A stretch of DNA of 28,816 bases from JBLNDG01 sp050261415 (lineage in GTDB: Bacteria > Bacillota > Clostridia > Lutisporales > Lutisporaceae), in contig JBLNDG010000122.1 of the NCBI GenBank assembly GCA_050261415.1, positions 1 through 28,816 of the forward strand. The letters are read 5' to 3'. Positions within the stretch are counted from its first letter, which is position 1; the number at the start of each line of letters is the position of its first letter. Below, in pieces: positions 27,173 to 28,816 of this stretch. Below the pieces are notes generated by a model. It did not search any database, was not told where the DNA came from, and saw only the letters and a list, made by a program, of their open reading frames with translations. The translations under genes and the position numbers were made by a program.

Positions 27173-27451
27173 AGTTGTATGGAAATAGTTACTGAAATTA
27201 CCATAATGTTGTTGGCTTCAATTATAATAAGCAGAGAAATACTACCTTGTGGTAATAATTAATGAAATGCATAAAAAGCAATAAAGAATCAAATTATTGC
27301 AATGTAATAAGAAACGTGGGAGTCTGGACATATTGGAAGCTTAATCTATTTATTGCAAAATAGAAACGGACAAAGGGACATTCAGTCCCCCTCCTCACTT
27401 TTGTAGCGTCCAAGTATTTGTTCGCATGTCCAAGTGGGGAACTCTCACTTG
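27173..27451. other. Intergenic region downstream of the operon
   Basis: There is no gene here. A 7-bp inverted repeat (gcaataa 27278-27284, ttattgc 27294-27300) and a GC-rich hairpin gggac-attca-gtccc (27375-27389) lie behind the last cluster gene. Neither is followed by a U-tract, so neither is a standard intrinsic terminator. A further repeat, caagtg 27431-27436 with cacttg 27446-27451, sits at the edge of the istB relic and probably belongs to an IS end. Confidence 0.4.
27408..27440. repeat. Copy of the IS-end-like sequence found at 3692-3723
   Basis: gtccaagtatttgttcgc followed by atgtccaagtgggga aligns over ~32 bp, with roughly three quarters identity by eye, to 3692-3723 in the same orientation. 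One copy lies just left of the biosynthetic block and one just right, each at an IS remnant. Confidence 0.45.
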
Positions 27452-27944
27452 CTAGAACACATTCAGACCCCAATCATCAAGGATCAATAGTTTGATGTTC
27501 TTTAGTTCCCGCATCAGGCGATTGTATTACCATCTCCCTTAGATATTGCCAAGTCGGTAAGAAGCCGCGGCATTCTTTTATACAGAGCCTTAAAGCCGTT
27601 CCTGCAGGCAGCATTACCGAGACCACGGTCAAGAAATGTTTTCTCTGACCAGGTGGTACCCGTGATCAATACTTTCAGCGTTTCCTGATCCATGTACAGG
27701 ATGATAGCTGTATGATAGTCAAAATAAATTGCTCAATTGTGCAGTTGTACTTCATTCCGGCTTTCCTGACAAGATTGGAAAGCCGGTTGCTTTGACGGTG
27801 GATCCATTCGCTGTCTACCAGCAAACCGAAACGCTCATTGAATGATAAGCTCTAAACTTCAGGATTTGTGAGTTGGCGGCTTTACTCCCGCGACATAGTA
27901 CATGCTTTTGTCCAATTCAGTTTTTCAATTATTTGCTCAGTCAT
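27452..27944 (-). pseudogene. istB: Degenerate istB of another IS21-type element
   Basis: The minus strand starts at ATG 27944 behind GGGAGG and reads MTEQIIEKLNWTKA before a stop. Further on, in shifted frames, come SFNERFGLLVDSEWIHRQSN and RLSNLVRKAGMKYN. A corrupted Walker A follows (GTTWSEKTF), then GLGNAACRNGF and YKRMPRLLTDLAISKGDG, and finally Walker B LLILDDWGL ending in TAG at 27452-27454. At least two frameshifts and several lesions make it clearly dead. It represents a different IstB subgroup from the copy at 1532-2205. Confidence 0.8.
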
Positions 27945-27972
27945 GATTTCTGTCCTCCCTGTGCGTAGTATG

Positions 27973-28182
27973 TGGCACCCCCACCACAGGCACTTATATG
28001 AAATCGAACAGGAGCTCGGGCTTATAGCAAATGAAAAAGTAACAGTAAATTTCACTTCCTATTATATTCCCATATCAAGAGGAATTCTGACGGCAAACCA
28101 TTGCTTCCCTAACAGGACAATCAAAAGGGAGGAACTGCTTGAGTTATACAAGCATTCCTGTAATGAATGTGGTGGACTTTGA
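27973..28182 (+). pseudogene. argC: argC (N-acetyl-gamma-glutamyl-phosphate reductase) C-terminal fragment
   Basis: The frame encodes HHRHLYEIEQELG, VNFTSYYIPISRGIL and KREELLELYK, matching the ArgC blocks that normally read HRHTPEI, FTPHLxPMxRGIL and a helical ELYK segment. The catalytic cysteine domain is absent and the protein stops before the usual C-terminal end. It is bounded on the left by the istB relic and on the right by IS110. It may be a leftover of a chromosomal arginine gene or of a lost cluster gene. Confidence 0.7.
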
Positions 28183-28192
28183 AAATTAAAAA

Positions 28193-28243
28193 GCCTCCTG
28201 ATATGATATAGGTGTCGAATCTAATCATATTAAGTCAGGAGGC
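28193..28243 (+). promoter_or_regulatory. RBS-masking hairpin ahead of IS110 transposase
   Basis: gcctcctga (28193-28201) is an exact inverted match of tcaggaggc (28235-28243), extended by tatgat/atcata (28202-28207, 28224-28229) with a 5-nt bulge. The 3' arm contains the AGGAGG that serves the ATG at 28250. Transcripts entering from outside would fold the arm and hide the site, while a transcript starting inside the loop would not. This fits the known way IS elements limit transposase made by read-through. It may also overlap the IS110 non-coding RNA region. Confidence 0.6.
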
Positions 28244-28249
28244 GGTAAA

Positions 28250-28696
28250 ATGTTAAAATCTCAAGTTGAGAAGGTCATGGCAATCAATCCGAAAATCATG
28301 ATAGTAGGTATTGATATCGCCAAGAAAAAACACTGGGCACGGGTGTTAAATTTTGTTGGTTTGGAAATCACCAAACCTTTCTCATTCCATAATACCAAAG
28401 AAGACTTCATCCGTACAGTGGTCAAACTAGAAAATTTGAAGAAAGAAACTGGACTGGAAGAGATTATCGTGGGAATGGAACCCACTGGGCACTATTGGAA
28501 AGGCTTAGCATGGTTTCTAAAACAAGAAGGGATACCGATAGTGATGGTGAATCCTTACCACGTAAAGAGAGCTAAGGAACTAGATGATAATACACAGACC
28601 AAGAGTGATCGCAAGGATGCGTTTGTCATAGCAAAACTTGTGAAGGATGGCCGGTATAGCAAAGTATATTTGCCAGAAGGTATATATGCGGATTTG
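28250..28696 (+). pseudogene. IS110-family transposase, truncated
   Basis: About 149 residues of the N-terminal RuvC-like DEDD domain: IMIVGIDIAKKKHW (first Asp), GMEPTGHYW (Glu) and KSDRKDAFVIAKL (Asp). The frame enters CCG-rich repeats of the IS21-type end near 28697 after KVYLPEGIYADL. The C-terminal domain with the catalytic serine is missing from the window, so the gene is broken by that insertion. AGGAGG lies ahead of the ATG. Confidence 0.85.
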
Positions 28697-28816
28697 ATGC
28701 GTATACCGGATTATCCGGACGGCAATTCCGGAGGCATCCGGACATTAAACCGGAGACATCCGGACACCTTATCGATCAACTTGATTTTACATTAAAGCTT
28801 ATCGTAGTACAATATT
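28697..28816. mobile_element. IS21-type element end, inverted relative to the one at 1-114
   Basis: atccggac occurs at 28713, 28736 and 28758, spaced 23 and 22 bp, followed by accttatcgat. On the opposite strand this matches the left array (gtccggat units and atcgacaaggtgtccggat). The tip is inserted in the IS110 transposase and the body extends right, out of the window. Confidence 0.6.

Noticed and set aside
27278..27300. Intrinsic terminator of the operon
   Set aside because: The 7-bp stem is A/T-rich and is not followed by a T-tract.

Overview
The window is low-GC DNA with strong AAGGAGG-type ribosome binding sites, several TTG/GTG starts and an enzyme set dominated by cobalamin-dependent radical SAM proteins. 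This points to an anaerobic Gram-positive of the Clostridia type. No taxonomic marker gene is present, so that is inference. No rRNA, tRNA or CRISPR was seen.

Layout. Positions 1-4816 are a graveyard of insertion sequences and broken genes: the end of an IS21-type element at the left edge, a frameshifted ISL3 transposase, an istB pseudogene joined to a truncated IS3-type transposase, an acetyltransferase remnant and a second ISL3 relic. Positions 4817-27172 hold one co-directional block of 18 genes on the + strand, behind a perfect-consensus promoter. Most genes are tightly spaced or overlap by 4 bp. Positions 27173-28816 return to debris: a decayed istB, a fragment of argC, a truncated IS110 transposase with an RBS-masking hairpin, and a second IS21-type end in inverted orientation at the right edge.

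The block looks like an undescribed biosynthetic gene cluster for an amino-acid-derived natural product built on free-standing carrier proteins. It has an AMP-forming ligase, a PLP decarboxylase, two acyl carrier proteins, an ATP-grasp ligase and two BtrH-like Cys/His/Asp acyltransferases. This is the parts list used in butirosin biosynthesis to turn carrier-bound glutamate into a 4-aminobutyryl unit and transfer it. A PuuD-type gamma-glutamyl-GABA hydrolase could replace the butirosin deprotecting enzyme BtrG. No flavin oxygenase is present, which fits an anaerobe.

Other tailoring genes are three paralogous B12-binding radical SAM enzymes, an HD-domain protein directly behind the first of them (an OxsB/OxsA-like pairing), a thymidylate-kinase-like P-loop kinase, an APH/homoserine-kinase-like kinase, an isochorismatase-fold hydrolase, and an argininosuccinate-synthase homologue with altered substrate-binding residues. 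Two ABC half-transporters probably form an exporter.

The most unusual gene (14960-16936) fuses the C-terminal, tRNA-binding part of a glutamyl-tRNA synthetase to a glutamyl-tRNA-reductase-like domain. It suggests that an aminoacyl-tRNA, or a thioester derived from it, is reduced within the pathway. The product cannot be deduced from sequence alone.
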